A DNA stretch of 64,000 nt, from contig JAFYYU010000004.1 in assembly GCA_017557425.1 (NCBI GenBank), positions 1-64,000 on the forward strand, given 5' to 3'. The position numbers and the translations under genes were made by a program. The notes under the pieces were generated by a model, which saw only the letters and a list, made by a program, of their open reading frames with translations, had not been told where the DNA came from and did not search any database. The DNA comes from Muribaculaceae bacterium (GTDB lineage Bacteria > Bacteroidota > Bacteroidia > Bacteroidales > Muribaculaceae). This document shows, one piece after another, positions 50,067-58,725 of this stretch. How positions within the stretch are numbered: position 1 is the first letter of the stretch; every line of letters begins with the position of its first letter.

Positions 50067-50954
50067 TTAATCCACCTTGACAACCAGGAAGTTGGATTTC
50101 TCCCAGAAACGATTGGGGTTGATGATGTGCAGGGTCTTGACATTGCCGTGATCCACGATTTCGTAGGAATCCTGGGGATGGTTGGTCATCAACTGGGCCT
50201 TGTTGCTGTGCAGGGGGATGTCGGTGAGGGTGCGACGGTCAGCCTTGGTGAAATAGGACATCTCGAAGTCGCCCTCCAGGATCTTGGTCTTGCGCAGGAA
50301 GCCCGTCTCGATGATTTTTCGGGCTTTGAGCTCTTTTTTGGAGCCGATCACATAGTAGCAGGTGTTCAGGTTGTCCACCTCGTTGGTGAGCTGCTTGGAC
50401 TGCTGCTCGGCAGCTTCTTTCTCGCGTGTGACGGCCTTGGTGACGGTGTTGAGCGAGTCCACGCTCTGGTTCAGGTTCTTGATCTGGATATGGGCTGCCG
50501 CGAGCTGATCGGTCAGGCCATTGATGGTCTTCTGCTGGTCGTCGAGCTGTGCCTTCAGGTTGGCGATGGACTTTTGCATCGTGGTGTTGTAGTTGGTGGA
50601 CTGCTTCAGGCGGCGCTCCAGCTCGGCCAGGCGCTGCTTGTGCTTGTTGATGGACTGCTGGATGAGGACGATGTCGTCACGCAGCTGCTTCTTGCGGTCG
50701 GGGGTCTCACCGTTCAGGTTGTTCACCGACACGATGTCCTCGAGTTCCTTGATCTGCTGCATGCCGTCGGCAATGTCGCCCATGAGCTGCATCAGGCTGT
50801 CTTTCTCGGCGTTGGCGGTGTTGATGGAGTCTTGCAGCGCGGCGTTGATGGAATCCTGGCGCAGGGCCTCCTGTTCGAGCTGGTTGGCGCGTTTGCATGC
50901 GGGCAGAACCGATAGGCCAACCAAGAGCCAAACAAAAATAGAAATATGCTTCAT
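50067..50954 (-). CDS. Coiled-coil lipoprotein of unknown function
   Basis: This is a 295-residue lipoprotein with lipobox VLPAC (Cys20). Residues about 25-205 form a long coiled coil with heptads of Leu, Ile and Gln (for example INKHKQRLAELERRLKQS and IQIKNLNQSVDSLNTVTK). A short C-terminal domain (about 205-295: YYVIGSKKELKARKIIETGFL, SYFTKADRRTLTDIPLHSNKAQ, NRFWEKSNFLVVKVD) ends the protein. I recall this general plan in other Bacteroidales but no assigned function. It may span the periplasm as a scaffold. It lies between rsmI and glycerate kinase genes on the same strand. Confidence 0.75.
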   Translation of the reverse strand: MKHISIFVWLLVGLSVLPACKRANQLEQEALRQDSINAALQDSINTANAEKDSLMQLMGDIADGMQQIKELEDIVSVNNLNGETPDRKKQLRDDIVLIQQSINKHKQRLAELERRLKQSTNYNTTMQKSIANLKAQLDDQQKTINGLTDQLAAAHIQIKNLNQSVDSLNTVTKAVTREKEAAEQQSKQLTNEVDNLNTCYYVIGSKKELKARKIIETGFLRKTKILEGDFEMSYFTKADRRTLTDIPLHSNKAQLMTNHPQDSYEIVDHGNVKTLHIINPNRFWEKSNFLVVKVD

Positions 50955-51001
50955 AACTATCTAAATTTTCAATTGTTATATATATTAATCTAAAGTAATT
51001 G

Positions 51002-51736
51002 TTATACTCTTGCCTGCTTGCCTTTAAAGGCGGCATACTTGTCCACTTTGACGGTGGCCTCGCTTGGGCGGCCCGCCACGACGATGACGATTTCGCCGCG
51101 TGGGGCGGTAGCCGTGAAGTAGTCCACAAGCTCGCCCAGCGTGCCGTTGTGGGTGGTGTTGTGCAGCTTGCTGATCTCGCGCACTACACTGGCCTCACGG
51201 TCGCTTCCCATGATTTCGGCCAATTGCTGCAGGGTTTTCAACAGCCTGACGGGCGACTCATAGAACACCATCGTCAACGGCTGGTCCTTGAGTTCTTCGA
51301 GTCGGCTCTGACGCCCTTTTTTCTGTGGCAGGAAGCCCTCGAAAACAAAGCGGTCACAGGGTAGGCCCGAATTGACCAGTGCCGGCACAAAGGCCGTGGC
51401 GCCGGGCAGCGTTTCTACCTCGATTCCGTGCCGGCGGCATTCGCGGGAGAGCAGGAAACCCGGGTCGCTGATGCCGGGAGTACCGGCGTCACTGATGAGT
51501 GCCATCACCTTGCCCGCCTGCAGCTGCTCCACCACACTGGCGGCTGCCTCATGCTCGTTGAACTTGTGGTGGCTGCGCGTGGGGGTGGTGATGCCGAAGT
51601 GCTTGAGCAGCACGCCGCTGGTGCGGGTATCCTCGGCAAGAATCATGTCCACACTGCCCAACACCTCGACAGCTCGCGGTGTCATGTCGGCCAGGTTGCC
51701 GACGGGAGTAGGCACTATGTATAGCTTTCCAGCCAT
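51002..51736 (-). CDS. rsmI: 16S rRNA (cytidine(1402)-2'-O)-methyltransferase
   Basis: The 244-residue enzyme starts at ATG 51734-51736 (MAGKLYIVPTPVGNLADMTPRAVE), which places the SAM-binding TPVGNL motif at its usual place; the earlier ATG at 51778 adds 14 unlikely residues. Other landmarks: ILAEDTRTSGVLLKHFGI, ALISDAGTPGISDPG, LPGATAFVPALVNSGLP, FEGFLPQKKGRQSRLEEL, and VVREISKLHNTTHNGTL. It methylates the 2'-OH of C1402 at the ribosomal P-site. The gene lies 16 bp after the unknown gene at 51753. Confidence 0.94.
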   Translation of the reverse strand: MAGKLYIVPTPVGNLADMTPRAVEVLGSVDMILAEDTRTSGVLLKHFGITTPTRSHHKFNEHEAAASVVEQLQAGKVMALISDAGTPGISDPGFLLSRECRRHGIEVETLPGATAFVPALVNSGLPCDRFVFEGFLPQKKGRQSRLEELKDQPLTMVFYESPVRLLKTLQQLAEIMGSDREASVVREISKLHNTTHNGTLGELVDYFTATAPRGEIVIVVAGRPSEATVKVDKYAAFKGKQARV

Positions 51737-51752
51737 CAGGAGGGGTAAAGTG

Positions 51753-52628
51753 TCACTTCTGGAAGTGGTTGCGCACAATAGCCATGAAGTCCTTGACGAC
51801 CTCGTTCTCGCGGTCCCAATTCAGCTGGCTGTAGAAGTAGAGCTCAGCGTTGCCGTAGCTGGTCATCACCTCGATGTGCTCGATGGCGGTATCCATTGCG
51901 TTGGCGCTGCCGGCAAACAGTTCGCGCTGGAAGCGGAAACGGTCGTTCAGAGAGATGGCTTTGCGGATGTCCTTGGAGAGGTGGCGCTGCAACTTCTCGT
52001 CAACGCGCATCGGGGCTGCAGTAGCCTCATCGTCCTCGGGGAACTCGGTGGGAATTGGCGGAATGGGCATCTCGTCCTCGGGCTCGGGGACAGTGTCGTC
52101 ATCAGCCTCGATGAATTCCACCTCGATGTCGGGGCCGTCATCAGCCTCGGGAACCACATCAGGATCCGGGTCGGGAAGGGGCTCCTCGTTGTCGTCGTCG
52201 AGGGCTGGGCTGACAGGAGTGACCGGAGTTGCTGGAGTAACTGGACTATCTGTAGCGACTTTGAAGGGCGGGGGAGTGGGAGACTGTTGCTTAGGCTCCT
52301 CGTAGTTAAGCTCGAAGACTTCCTTGAACTCCTCGCCGTTGTCGTGCTGCCATGTTTCGTCGGCATCATAGTCCTCATCGGGCAGCGCGTCGGGCTCGAC
52401 GGTTGGCTCGACGGCCTGTACGGGCTCTTCGGTTGCGGGCTCAGGCTCTACTTCAGGAGCAGACTCCTGGAAAGCCACTCCGCACATCTCGGCGAGCTCG
52501 CGCACCTTGCGCTGGATCTTATCGGTGATGACTTGGGGAGTGTTTTCCTCACCCAAGCGGCGGGTGACGAGCATCAGTCCCTCGATCTCATAGACATGAG
52601 ACAGCATTTTCTCTATCGACATATTCAT
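51753..52628 (-). CDS. Conserved unknown protein with a long acidic, proline-rich linker
   Basis: The 291-residue product has no signal peptide. An N-terminal helical domain (about 1-55, with YEIEGLMLVTRRLGEENTPQVI) is followed by a low-complexity linker (about 56-205) of Glu, Asp, Pro and Val with short TP repeats (TPATPVTPVSP), and then a C-terminal helical domain (about 208-291: LQRHLSKDIRKAISLNDRFRFQRELFAGS...). Similar end domains with variable linkers are common beside rsmI-type genes in Bacteroidales from memory. Function unknown; the two folded ends joined by a flexible arm suggest a binding or scaffold role. Likely co-transcribed with rsmI. Confidence 0.75.
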   Translation of the reverse strand: MNMSIEKMLSHVYEIEGLMLVTRRLGEENTPQVITDKIQRKVRELAEMCGVAFQESAPEVEPEPATEEPVQAVEPTVEPDALPDEDYDADETWQHDNGEEFKEVFELNYEEPKQQSPTPPPFKVATDSPVTPATPVTPVSPALDDDNEEPLPDPDPDVVPEADDGPDIEVEFIEADDDTVPEPEDEMPIPPIPTEFPEDDEATAAPMRVDEKLQRHLSKDIRKAISLNDRFRFQRELFAGSANAMDTAIEHIEVMTSYGNAELYFYSQLNWDRENEVVKDFMAIVRNHFQK

Positions 52629-52737
52629 AATCGTCTGTTTTATTGTGCCTTGACTGCGTTATGCCAAGGATTTGCCTTACTATGAGCGTGCAAGTTTAGA
52701 CATTTTTTTTGAAACACCAACTATAATGCACCGTTAT

Positions 52738-54180
52738 TTATTCAAAAAGATTGCAAAGGAAGGTGCCGATCTGCTCACGGATGCTGGCCTGAGAGCAGGT
52801 GAAATTGTTGACCAGCACTGCAAAGGCGTAACGCGGCTCCTGGGCGGGGTAATAGCCCACAAAGCACTGCACATGGCGCATACTGCCCGACTTGAGAACG
52901 ATCTGGTCACTCAAGGGGTTCTCCTTCAGTGTCTTGCCGGCACGGCCGGCGGCAGTGGGCATGAGGTCGCACAGGCGCACGCCGTCAAAGCGGCGGTGTG
53001 CCATCATCGTGAGCATCTCGCCGAAAAAGCTCACCGGAGCCTTGTTGGCACGTGCCAGTCCGCTGCCGTCACGCATGAACAGCGGCTCGGTGTTGACACC
53101 CTGTTGCTCCAGCCACCGTTTGACTGCCTCCACGCCGATGGCATCCAGGTTAGAAGGCATGTGCTCCTGATCCTTCACCTCCCACTCACGGGCGCCGATG
53201 GTGCGTAGCAGGGCGTGGGCAAACATGTTGTCGCTGCGGTCCAGCAGCGAGGTGATGACCTCGGTCAGCTCGGGTGACTTGTGCACCACGAGCAGCGAGC
53301 GTGAAGATTCCAGGGCTGTTTCACTTGCCTCGGTATCGGGGCTGTAGCGGATGTCCATGGCCATTAACAACGCCCGTTCCACGCTGTCCACCAGCATGGC
53401 CGACGGAATGGGGTTGGCATAGGTGTCGCTGTAGCTCTTGCCTGTGGTCTCGCCGGTGAGTACCAGGGCCGGCAGGCTGTAGTTCAGATAAGGGGTGATG
53501 GAATTGCGGCCACGGCTGCCACGGCAGCGGCTCACCACCTTCATGCCCGGCACGTCAGGGGAGAACGAGGATTGTGCTACGCGGCCACGGGAGTCCAGGG
53601 TGTAATTCACGGTCACGAGGTTGTCGTGATAGCTCAGGCCGTGCACCGCCGCACCGTAGTCGTAGGCCAGGTCGCCCACGTCCCAGTCCTCGTCAAAGTA
53701 GGGGTAAGCATAGAGGCTGTCGTCACCAATGACGGCGCCCTCGACCGAGGTGATGCCTCGGCTACGCAGGGCGTCGATGATTTCGTCAACGATATTGGCC
53801 TGGCACGGCAGGAATACCGATCCCAGCGTGGGGTCGCCTGTGCCGCGAATCACGATGTTGCCCCGGAAGTGTCCATCCTCGACAGTGCCGTCGAGATATA
53901 CAGGAGTCTCGAAACGGAAGTGCGGTCCCAGCATTCCCAAGGCAGCCGACGACACGACGGTCTTCATCGTCGAGGCGGTGATGTTGGCCTGCTCGGGCCG
54001 ATAGCTGGCAATGGTCTTGGCACTGTCCAGGTCGATGACCGTCACGCCCACCGAAGCATAGCGCAACGAGCTGTTAGCCACAAACTTGTCAACCGCTTCC
54101 TGGGCGGTATATGCGTGGAGCTGCCATGCCGATGACAGCGTGAGCAGCAGGGTCGATATGAGGGTGATGGATCTTTTCAT
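52738..54180 (-). CDS. dacB: D-alanyl-D-alanine carboxypeptidase/endopeptidase (PBP4 type)
   Basis: The 480-residue periplasmic protein has a signal peptide (to about LHAY, residue 24). The S13 active-site triad is visible: SxxK as Ser70-Thr-Met-Lys73 in ITASTMKTVV, SxN as SDN in LLDRSDNMFAHAL, and KSG in QIVLKSGSMRHVQCFVGY in place of the usual KTG. The insert domain between SxxK and SxN (with GTGDPTLGS and DDSLYAYPYFDEDW) is present. It trims or cleaves peptidoglycan cross-links. Length is typical for PBP4. KSG for KTG is a conservative change seen in related enzymes. Confidence 0.92.
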   Translation of the reverse strand: MKRSITLISTLLLTLSSAWQLHAYTAQEAVDKFVANSSLRYASVGVTVIDLDSAKTIASYRPEQANITASTMKTVVSSAALGMLGPHFRFETPVYLDGTVEDGHFRGNIVIRGTGDPTLGSVFLPCQANIVDEIIDALRSRGITSVEGAVIGDDSLYAYPYFDEDWDVGDLAYDYGAAVHGLSYHDNLVTVNYTLDSRGRVAQSSFSPDVPGMKVVSRCRGSRGRNSITPYLNYSLPALVLTGETTGKSYSDTYANPIPSAMLVDSVERALLMAMDIRYSPDTEASETALESSRSLLVVHKSPELTEVITSLLDRSDNMFAHALLRTIGAREWEVKDQEHMPSNLDAIGVEAVKRWLEQQGVNTEPLFMRDGSGLARANKAPVSFFGEMLTMMAHRRFDGVRLCDLMPTAAGRAGKTLKENPLSDQIVLKSGSMRHVQCFVGYYPAQEPRYAFAVLVNNFTCSQASIREQIGTFLCNLFE

Positions 54181-54202
54181 ATATAATTAATGTGTATTGA
54201 TT

Positions 54203-54538
54203 TCAATAATGATGACGGCTGCGTTTCATGTAGCGGCGCCACGAGTAAGGACGGCGTGAGTGCAGGTAGTTCAGATTGCGCTGGTTGGCATAAGCCTCGC
54301 GCTCAAACGAGATGTTGCGGTAGGCGTTGCCGCGCATGGGCAGCCGCACCAACCATTCAACAAAATAAGCCATGTAAAAGCCCACAAACAGCATCTCGCG
54401 CTGCTGGGCCGAGTGGATGCGCTCGTGGTTCATCAACTCGTTGCTCAGATAAACGCCCGGATGCACAAACAGCACACCCATCAGGTTGATGGCCGAGAAG
54501 CCGTGAAACGGCAATAGGGGTGTGCGGACGATTTTCAT
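54203..54538 (-). CDS. Small HExxH-containing membrane-associated protein
   Basis: The 111-residue product starts at ATG 54536-54538 (MKIVRTPLLPFHGFSAINLMG); the frame is open further up, but the promoter box at 54544-54551 excludes it. A zinc-protease-like HERIH motif lies at about residues 41-45, followed by a hydrophobic stretch (MLFVGFYMAYFVEWLVRL) and FEREAYANQRNLNYL, which may supply a third ligand (Glu). The C-terminus is basic (RRPYSWRRYMKRSRHH). The motif and order recall minimal M48/M56-like metallopeptidases, but the protein is far shorter, so activity is uncertain. It lies 22 bp before dacB on the coding strand and may be co-transcribed. Confidence 0.7.
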   Translation of the reverse strand: MKIVRTPLLPFHGFSAINLMGVLFVHPGVYLSNELMNHERIHSAQQREMLFVGFYMAYFVEWLVRLPMRGNAYRNISFEREAYANQRNLNYLHSRRPYSWRRYMKRSRHHY

Positions 54539-54543
54539 GGGGG

Positions 54544-54551
54544 CAAAGATA
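54544..54551 (-). promoter_or_regulatory. Promoter box 5 nt before the HExxH gene
   Basis: TATCTTTG on the minus strand, followed by CCCCC and ATG 54538. It implies a leaderless transcript if functional. No TTG is found at the usual distance. Confidence 0.5.
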
Positions 54552-54692
54552 CACATTTTTTGGCTATCGCTTCTCAGTTTGCCGCAGTAAGTTTTTGGTA
54601 AAATAGAGCGATACAGCATGTTTTTTGGACCAAAAACCATCAGAAAATGGCATTTTATTGTCTTTTGTTATGGTTTTTTGAGTGAAATGATG

Positions 54693-54700
54693 TATTTTTG
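54693..54700 (+). promoter_or_regulatory. Promoter box of the MptD-like gene
   Basis: TATTTTTG, 33 nt before ATG 54734. It rules out the in-frame start at 54698. Confidence 0.55.
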
Positions 54701-54733
54701 CAGTTGATTTTAACAAAAAATTGCCTGAAGTTT

Positions 54734-55306
54734 ATGGAAAGAGCGGTTAAAGTTTTGATATTGGCATTCTTGTATGTATTGGCAGTCAGCATCGTGGAAC
54801 TGGTGGGTTTTTATCACCCGTTCTTCTGGACCTATAGCGCGGTGTTTGCCGCTGTGCTTGCCGCATGGCCCTACTTCAAGCTGTGCCAGACCAATCCCAT
54901 TCCGGGCATGGCCATCCTGTGCGCCATCCTGCTGTTGATGGTGAATTTCCTCTTCGGGCAGGGTCATGAATACTTTGCGGTGGGATGCTTCGGCTTTGGC
55001 TGTATCGCCGAGGGACTGCGCAAGATCTTCGGTAACTATCGTGGCGTCAAGGGTGTCATCTCCAGCTATGTGGTAATGTCGCTGATCCCGTTCAGCAAGA
55101 GCATTGTGCTGTGGATCGACTACGATACTGCGATGGACTTGATTGTCAGCAGGATGGGTGATATCTATGCCGCCGTGATGGGCCGCATGCTTTCCAAGTA
55201 TATGTTCATGGCAATGTTTGCACTCACCATCATCCTGGCTTTCATCACGATCTGGATGCTCACACGCGACTGGCATCCGCGCGACAATTACGATTACAGG
55301 GATTGA
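54734..55306 (+). CDS. MptD/Trep_Strep-type membrane protein (putative ECF transporter S component)
   Basis: The 190-residue protein has five to six helices. Sequence cues of the Trep_Strep/MptD family: ELVGFYHPFFWTYSAVFAAVLAAWPYFKL, GMAILCAILLLMVNFLFGQG, CFGFGCIAEGLRKIFGNYRGVKGVISSYVVMSLIPFSK, and a C-terminal helix FALTIILAFITIWML. In this family the protein is thought to bind a small substrate and work with ECF ATPase and T subunits, none of which is encoded nearby. The start at 54734 (MERAVKVLI) is set by the promoter box at 54693-54700. Confidence 0.78.
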   Translation: MERAVKVLILAFLYVLAVSIVELVGFYHPFFWTYSAVFAAVLAAWPYFKLCQTNPIPGMAILCAILLLMVNFLFGQGHEYFAVGCFGFGCIAEGLRKIFGNYRGVKGVISSYVVMSLIPFSKSIVLWIDYDTAMDLIVSRMGDIYAAVMGRMLSKYMFMAMFALTIILAFITIWMLTRDWHPRDNYDYRD

Positions 55307-55322
55307 GACGCCGTGATTGACG

Positions 55323-57326
55323 TCACTCGGCGATAGGTTGCAGCTTGCTGGGTGATGATGAGGTGATATTCTCACCTTCTATTTCCTTATCGATAGATTC
55401 AAACTTGCTGTGCTGGCTCTTGTACTCCGGCACAAACTCCTTCATGGCAAAGATCATGCCGTGGACGTCGCCCTTGCTTGCCAGGGCGATGATGTTGTCG
55501 ATGTTGTCGCACACGTCCTTGTAGTTGTAGATCCTGACCTTGGCAATCATGATTTTCTTGTTCACGGTGGCTGTGGTCTTCTCCTTGTCGTTGAGCAGCT
55601 CCTCGTAGAGTTTCTCGCCGGGACGCAGGCCGATTTCCTCAATCTTGATGTCCACGTCGGGTTTGAGGCCTGCCAGCGAAATCATGCGGCGTGCCATATC
55701 GTAAATCTTGACGGGTTCGCCCATGTCAAAGATGTAAATCTCGCCTCCACTGCCCATGCAGCCGGCTTCCAGCACGAGTGAGCAGGCCTCGGGAATGGTC
55801 ATGAAGTAGCGGATGATGTCCTTGTGCGTCACCGTGACGGGGCCACCGGCCGCGATCTGCTTGCGGAACAGGGGGATGACCGATCCGTTGCTGCCCAGCA
55901 CGTTGCCGAAACGAGTGGTGATGAACTGTGTCTTCTTGCCTTGATTCTTGCTGGCTTCAAAGAAGAGAGACTGACAGTAAATCTCGGCCAATCGCTTCGT
56001 GCAGCCCATCACGTTAGTGGGGTTCACAGCCTTATCGGTCGAGATCATCACAAATTTATACACACCATACTTCAACGCCAGGTCGGCGACATTGCGCGTG
56101 CCCATCACGTTGGCCAGGATGGCCTCGGTGGGGTTGATTTCCATCATCGGCACGTGCTTGTAGGCTGCGGCATGGAAAACATAGCACGGGCGGAACTTGA
56201 CGAAGGCCTCCTCGACGCGTTCACGGTTGCGGACGTCGCCCATGAACAGCTCGATGTCGGCATCGGGATAGTTCTTTTTCATCTCCAGCGAGATGTCGTG
56301 CATGGGTGTTTCGGCCTGGTCAAAGAGAACAATCTTCTTGGCACCGTAGTTGGCCACCTGACGGACAATCTCGCTGCCGATGGAGCCGCAAGCGCCAGTG
56401 ATGAGCACGACGGCGCCGTTGATGTGCTCCTTGACAAGCGGGTTGTTCAGCACAATGGGGTCACGGCCCAGCAGGTCCTCGATCTGCACCTCCTTGATGA
56501 AGGTGGAGATGTTCTCGTTGCTGTCCTTGTCCTGCTCGAATTCGGCCACCTTGTTCATAGCGAGCAGCGAAATGTCGTTCTTGATAAAATAGTCGGCAAA
56601 TCCGCTGGACATCAGGTTATTGCTCTTGGCATCAAAAATCAGGGCCGAGATGTTGTTTTGGGCAAACATTTCGGCCATGTTCGACGGATCAAAGCGATAG
56701 ACCTTGAAACCATTGATTTCAGTATTCACCTGTCCTGATTTGAGGCTGAGCAGTCCCACGGGCAGATACTTGCCGCCAATCTCGCCTTTGAGGGCGTTGG
56801 CCAGGAAAACCGAACTGAACGACGTGCCCAGCACGAGCACGCGCTTGCGCCCCTTGACAGCGCTGTTCATGCGCATATACAGGTACTTAATGCACAGTCG
56901 CTCAATCATCATGATTGAGAATGACAAGGCGCCAACGACCATAATATCCCAGAACTTGAGGCTGGTCGATCCCAACAGGCCTATCCTTAACAGGTTGATG
57001 CACACCAGCAGCGTGGTGGATACCAAGACAACCATGAAGATGCGGTACAGGTCCTCGATCACTGAGAGCCTGATAACGCAGGTGTAACTCTTTGATATAT
57101 AGCTAACAAGGAAATAGACAAAAAGAACAATCGCACCATTGATGATAATGTCGTTGCGCTCGGTCACCATGTGCGTCGAGTACATCCCTGCCACGACTGT
57201 CGCGATAAAGCAAAACAGCACAATGAGCACGTCAAGTAGCAGGATGATCCATCGAGGCGTTGACTTGACCTTGAATGTGCGGAAGACTTTAAGGTCTAAT
57301 ATATTGTTGATGAAATTCTCAATCAT
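55323..57326 (-). CDS. Membrane nucleotide-sugar 4,6-dehydratase (CapD/WbpM/PglF family)
   Basis: The 667-residue protein has four to five N-terminal membrane helices (about 25-150), then a Rossmann-like CoA-binding-type domain (VLVLGTSFSSVFLANAL). The extended SDR domain begins at about 305 (AVVLITGACGSIGSEIVRQV), with DVRNRERVEEAF, HAAAYKHVPMMEINP, and the active-site segment ISTDKAVNPTNVMGCTKR, where Met replaces the usual SDR Tyr as in WbpM-like enzymes. It converts a UDP-HexNAc to a 4-keto-6-deoxy sugar for capsule or O-antigen building. It has its own promoter, and no other glycan genes adjoin. Confidence 0.92.
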   Translation of the reverse strand: MIENFINNILDLKVFRTFKVKSTPRWIILLLDVLIVLFCFIATVVAGMYSTHMVTERNDIIINGAIVLFVYFLVSYISKSYTCVIRLSVIEDLYRIFMVVLVSTTLLVCINLLRIGLLGSTSLKFWDIMVVGALSFSIMMIERLCIKYLYMRMNSAVKGRKRVLVLGTSFSSVFLANALKGEIGGKYLPVGLLSLKSGQVNTEINGFKVYRFDPSNMAEMFAQNNISALIFDAKSNNLMSSGFADYFIKNDISLLAMNKVAEFEQDKDSNENISTFIKEVQIEDLLGRDPIVLNNPLVKEHINGAVVLITGACGSIGSEIVRQVANYGAKKIVLFDQAETPMHDISLEMKKNYPDADIELFMGDVRNRERVEEAFVKFRPCYVFHAAAYKHVPMMEINPTEAILANVMGTRNVADLALKYGVYKFVMISTDKAVNPTNVMGCTKRLAEIYCQSLFFEASKNQGKKTQFITTRFGNVLGSNGSVIPLFRKQIAAGGPVTVTHKDIIRYFMTIPEACSLVLEAGCMGSGGEIYIFDMGEPVKIYDMARRMISLAGLKPDVDIKIEEIGLRPGEKLYEELLNDKEKTTATVNKKIMIAKVRIYNYKDVCDNIDNIIALASKGDVHGMIFAMKEFVPEYKSQHSKFESIDKEIEGENITSSSPSKLQPIAE

Positions 57327-57421
57327 ATATAGTCTTTTTATGTTTTCATGTGTCTGAATTGTAGGCTATTAGTGCTTATATGCTATGGAAAATCATAGGG
57401 GTTTAGCCAATATCAGACCTA

Positions 57422-57451
57422 CAAAAGTAATGATTTTATTTCAATAAACAA
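57422..57451 (-). promoter_or_regulatory. Promoter of the CapD-type gene
   Basis: Minus strand TTG (57451-57449), 19 bp, TACTTTTG (57429-57422). Leader of about 90 nt to ATG 57326. Confidence 0.75.
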
Positions 57452-57496
57452 GAATATGTCTAAAAAATCGTTTCATGCAAAAATATTGGCTTCAAA

Positions 57497-57529
57497 TTGC
57501 TGCTGCAACCGATAAAATGACTAATTTTG
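57497..57529 (+). promoter_or_regulatory. Promoter of the five-gene surface operon
   Basis: TTG 57497-57499, 22 bp, TAATTTTG 57522-57529. Transcription should begin near 57536, so an earlier in-frame ATG (57475 region) is not used. Confidence 0.65.
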
Positions 57530-57573
57530 CAAATTTGAAACAAAGTTTTTACATGTGTGGCTTTTCAAATAAG

Positions 57574-58725
57574 ATGAGGTTTCCTGTTATCTTTGCCGGT
57601 TGTCTGGTAATGATGATGTTGTGCGCGTCGTGCTTTGGCGACGAGCCTGACGGCTGTGAGGCCGACATCGAGACCGTGACCCTGCATGTCACCAGTCCCG
57701 ATGATTTCTTCTTCCAGGCGACCGATTCGATGCAGGTGGTCTTTTCGACCGATAGCGTCATCACCTTTGCCGTGCGTGGCAGTGCCGACGTGTCGGCGCT
57801 CTCGCCCGTGTTGACCCTGTCGACGGGCGCGACAGTTAGCCCGGCCAGCGGCAGCACGCATGACTTCAGCCAGGGACCTGTGGTTTACACTGTCACCTCC
57901 CAGGACGGCAAGTGGCAGCGCCATTACCGTGTCCATGTCGTGCCCACGCTGGTGACGGTGACCGACACGCTGAGCTTCGACTTTGAACACTACGAGCTGG
58001 AAACGTCAACCCAGCGCTATTACATGTGGTACAACACGTTGCCCGACGGCTCGCTGGGCAACGACTGGGCGACCGCCAATGGCGGTTTCCGCCTCTCGAT
58101 GAGCACCGCCGCCCCCATGGATTATCCCACCACTCCGTTGGCACAGGGCTATGAAGGGGCCGCCGTTTGCCTGACGACGCGCGACACTGGACCGTTTGGC
58201 CGCATGGCCAATAAGCGTTTGGCCGCCGGTAACATGTTCCTGGGAACATTTGACCTCAGGATAGCCATGAGCGATCACCTTCACGCCACCCGCTTCGGCA
58301 TCCCGTTCACCGACCGCCCCGACCGCTTCACGGGCTACTACACCTTTGAGCCCGGACCCACTGTGCAGGACTTCTACGGAAATCCCATCGCCGGCCGTAC
58401 CGACTCGGCGTCGGTCTATGCCGTGTTCTACCGCAACCATGACGCGGCGGGCAACGAGGTAGTGCTTTACGGTGATAATGTCCTGTCCAGCAGCCAACTC
58501 GTGGCGGTGGCCAATTTGGGTTATGTCGCTCCAACAGCGACCTGGACCGCGTGGGATGTGAAGTTTGAATACCGCGAGGCGGTGGACGAACAACTGCTCG
58601 CCAACCGCGGCTACAGCCTGGCCATCGTGTTCTCGTCGAGCGCCAGCGGTGGTGACTTTGTGGGCGCTATCGGCAGCCGGTTGTGTGTGGACAAGGTGCG
58701 GTTGATTTGCAAGCATGAGGAATGA
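57574..58725 (+). CDS. PCMD-domain lipoprotein
   Basis: The 383-residue product starts at ATG 57574 (MRFPVIFAGCLVMMMLCASC) or, less likely, ATG 57553. The lipobox gives a lipid anchor at the Cys in LCASC. An N-terminal Ig-like part (about 25-130: VTLHVTSPDDFFFQ, ITFAVRGSADVSAL, GPVVYTVTSQDGKWQRHYRVHV) precedes the PCMD (putative carbohydrate metabolism) domain (about 140-380: SFDFEHYELE...WYNTLPDGSLGNDWATANGGF, TFEPGPTVQDFYGNPI, YAVFYRNHD). PCMD folds resemble carbohydrate-binding beta-jelly-rolls. It overlaps the next gene by ATGA. It is probably a surface glycan- or protein-binding component. Confidence 0.82.
   Translation: MRFPVIFAGCLVMMMLCASCFGDEPDGCEADIETVTLHVTSPDDFFFQATDSMQVVFSTDSVITFAVRGSADVSALSPVLTLSTGATVSPASGSTHDFSQGPVVYTVTSQDGKWQRHYRVHVVPTLVTVTDTLSFDFEHYELETSTQRYYMWYNTLPDGSLGNDWATANGGFRLSMSTAAPMDYPTTPLAQGYEGAAVCLTTRDTGPFGRMANKRLAAGNMFLGTFDLRIAMSDHLHATRFGIPFTDRPDRFTGYYTFEPGPTVQDFYGNPIAGRTDSASVYAVFYRNHDAAGNEVVLYGDNVLSSSQLVAVANLGYVAPTATWTAWDVKFEYREAVDEQLLANRGYSLAIVFSSSASGGDFVGAIGSRLCVDKVRLICKHEE

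Noticed and set aside
52050-52460. Possible tandem-repeat element (PVTPATPVTP and acidic runs)
   Set aside because: It lies in frame within the gene at 51753-52628 and is a flexible protein linker, not an inserted DNA repeat.
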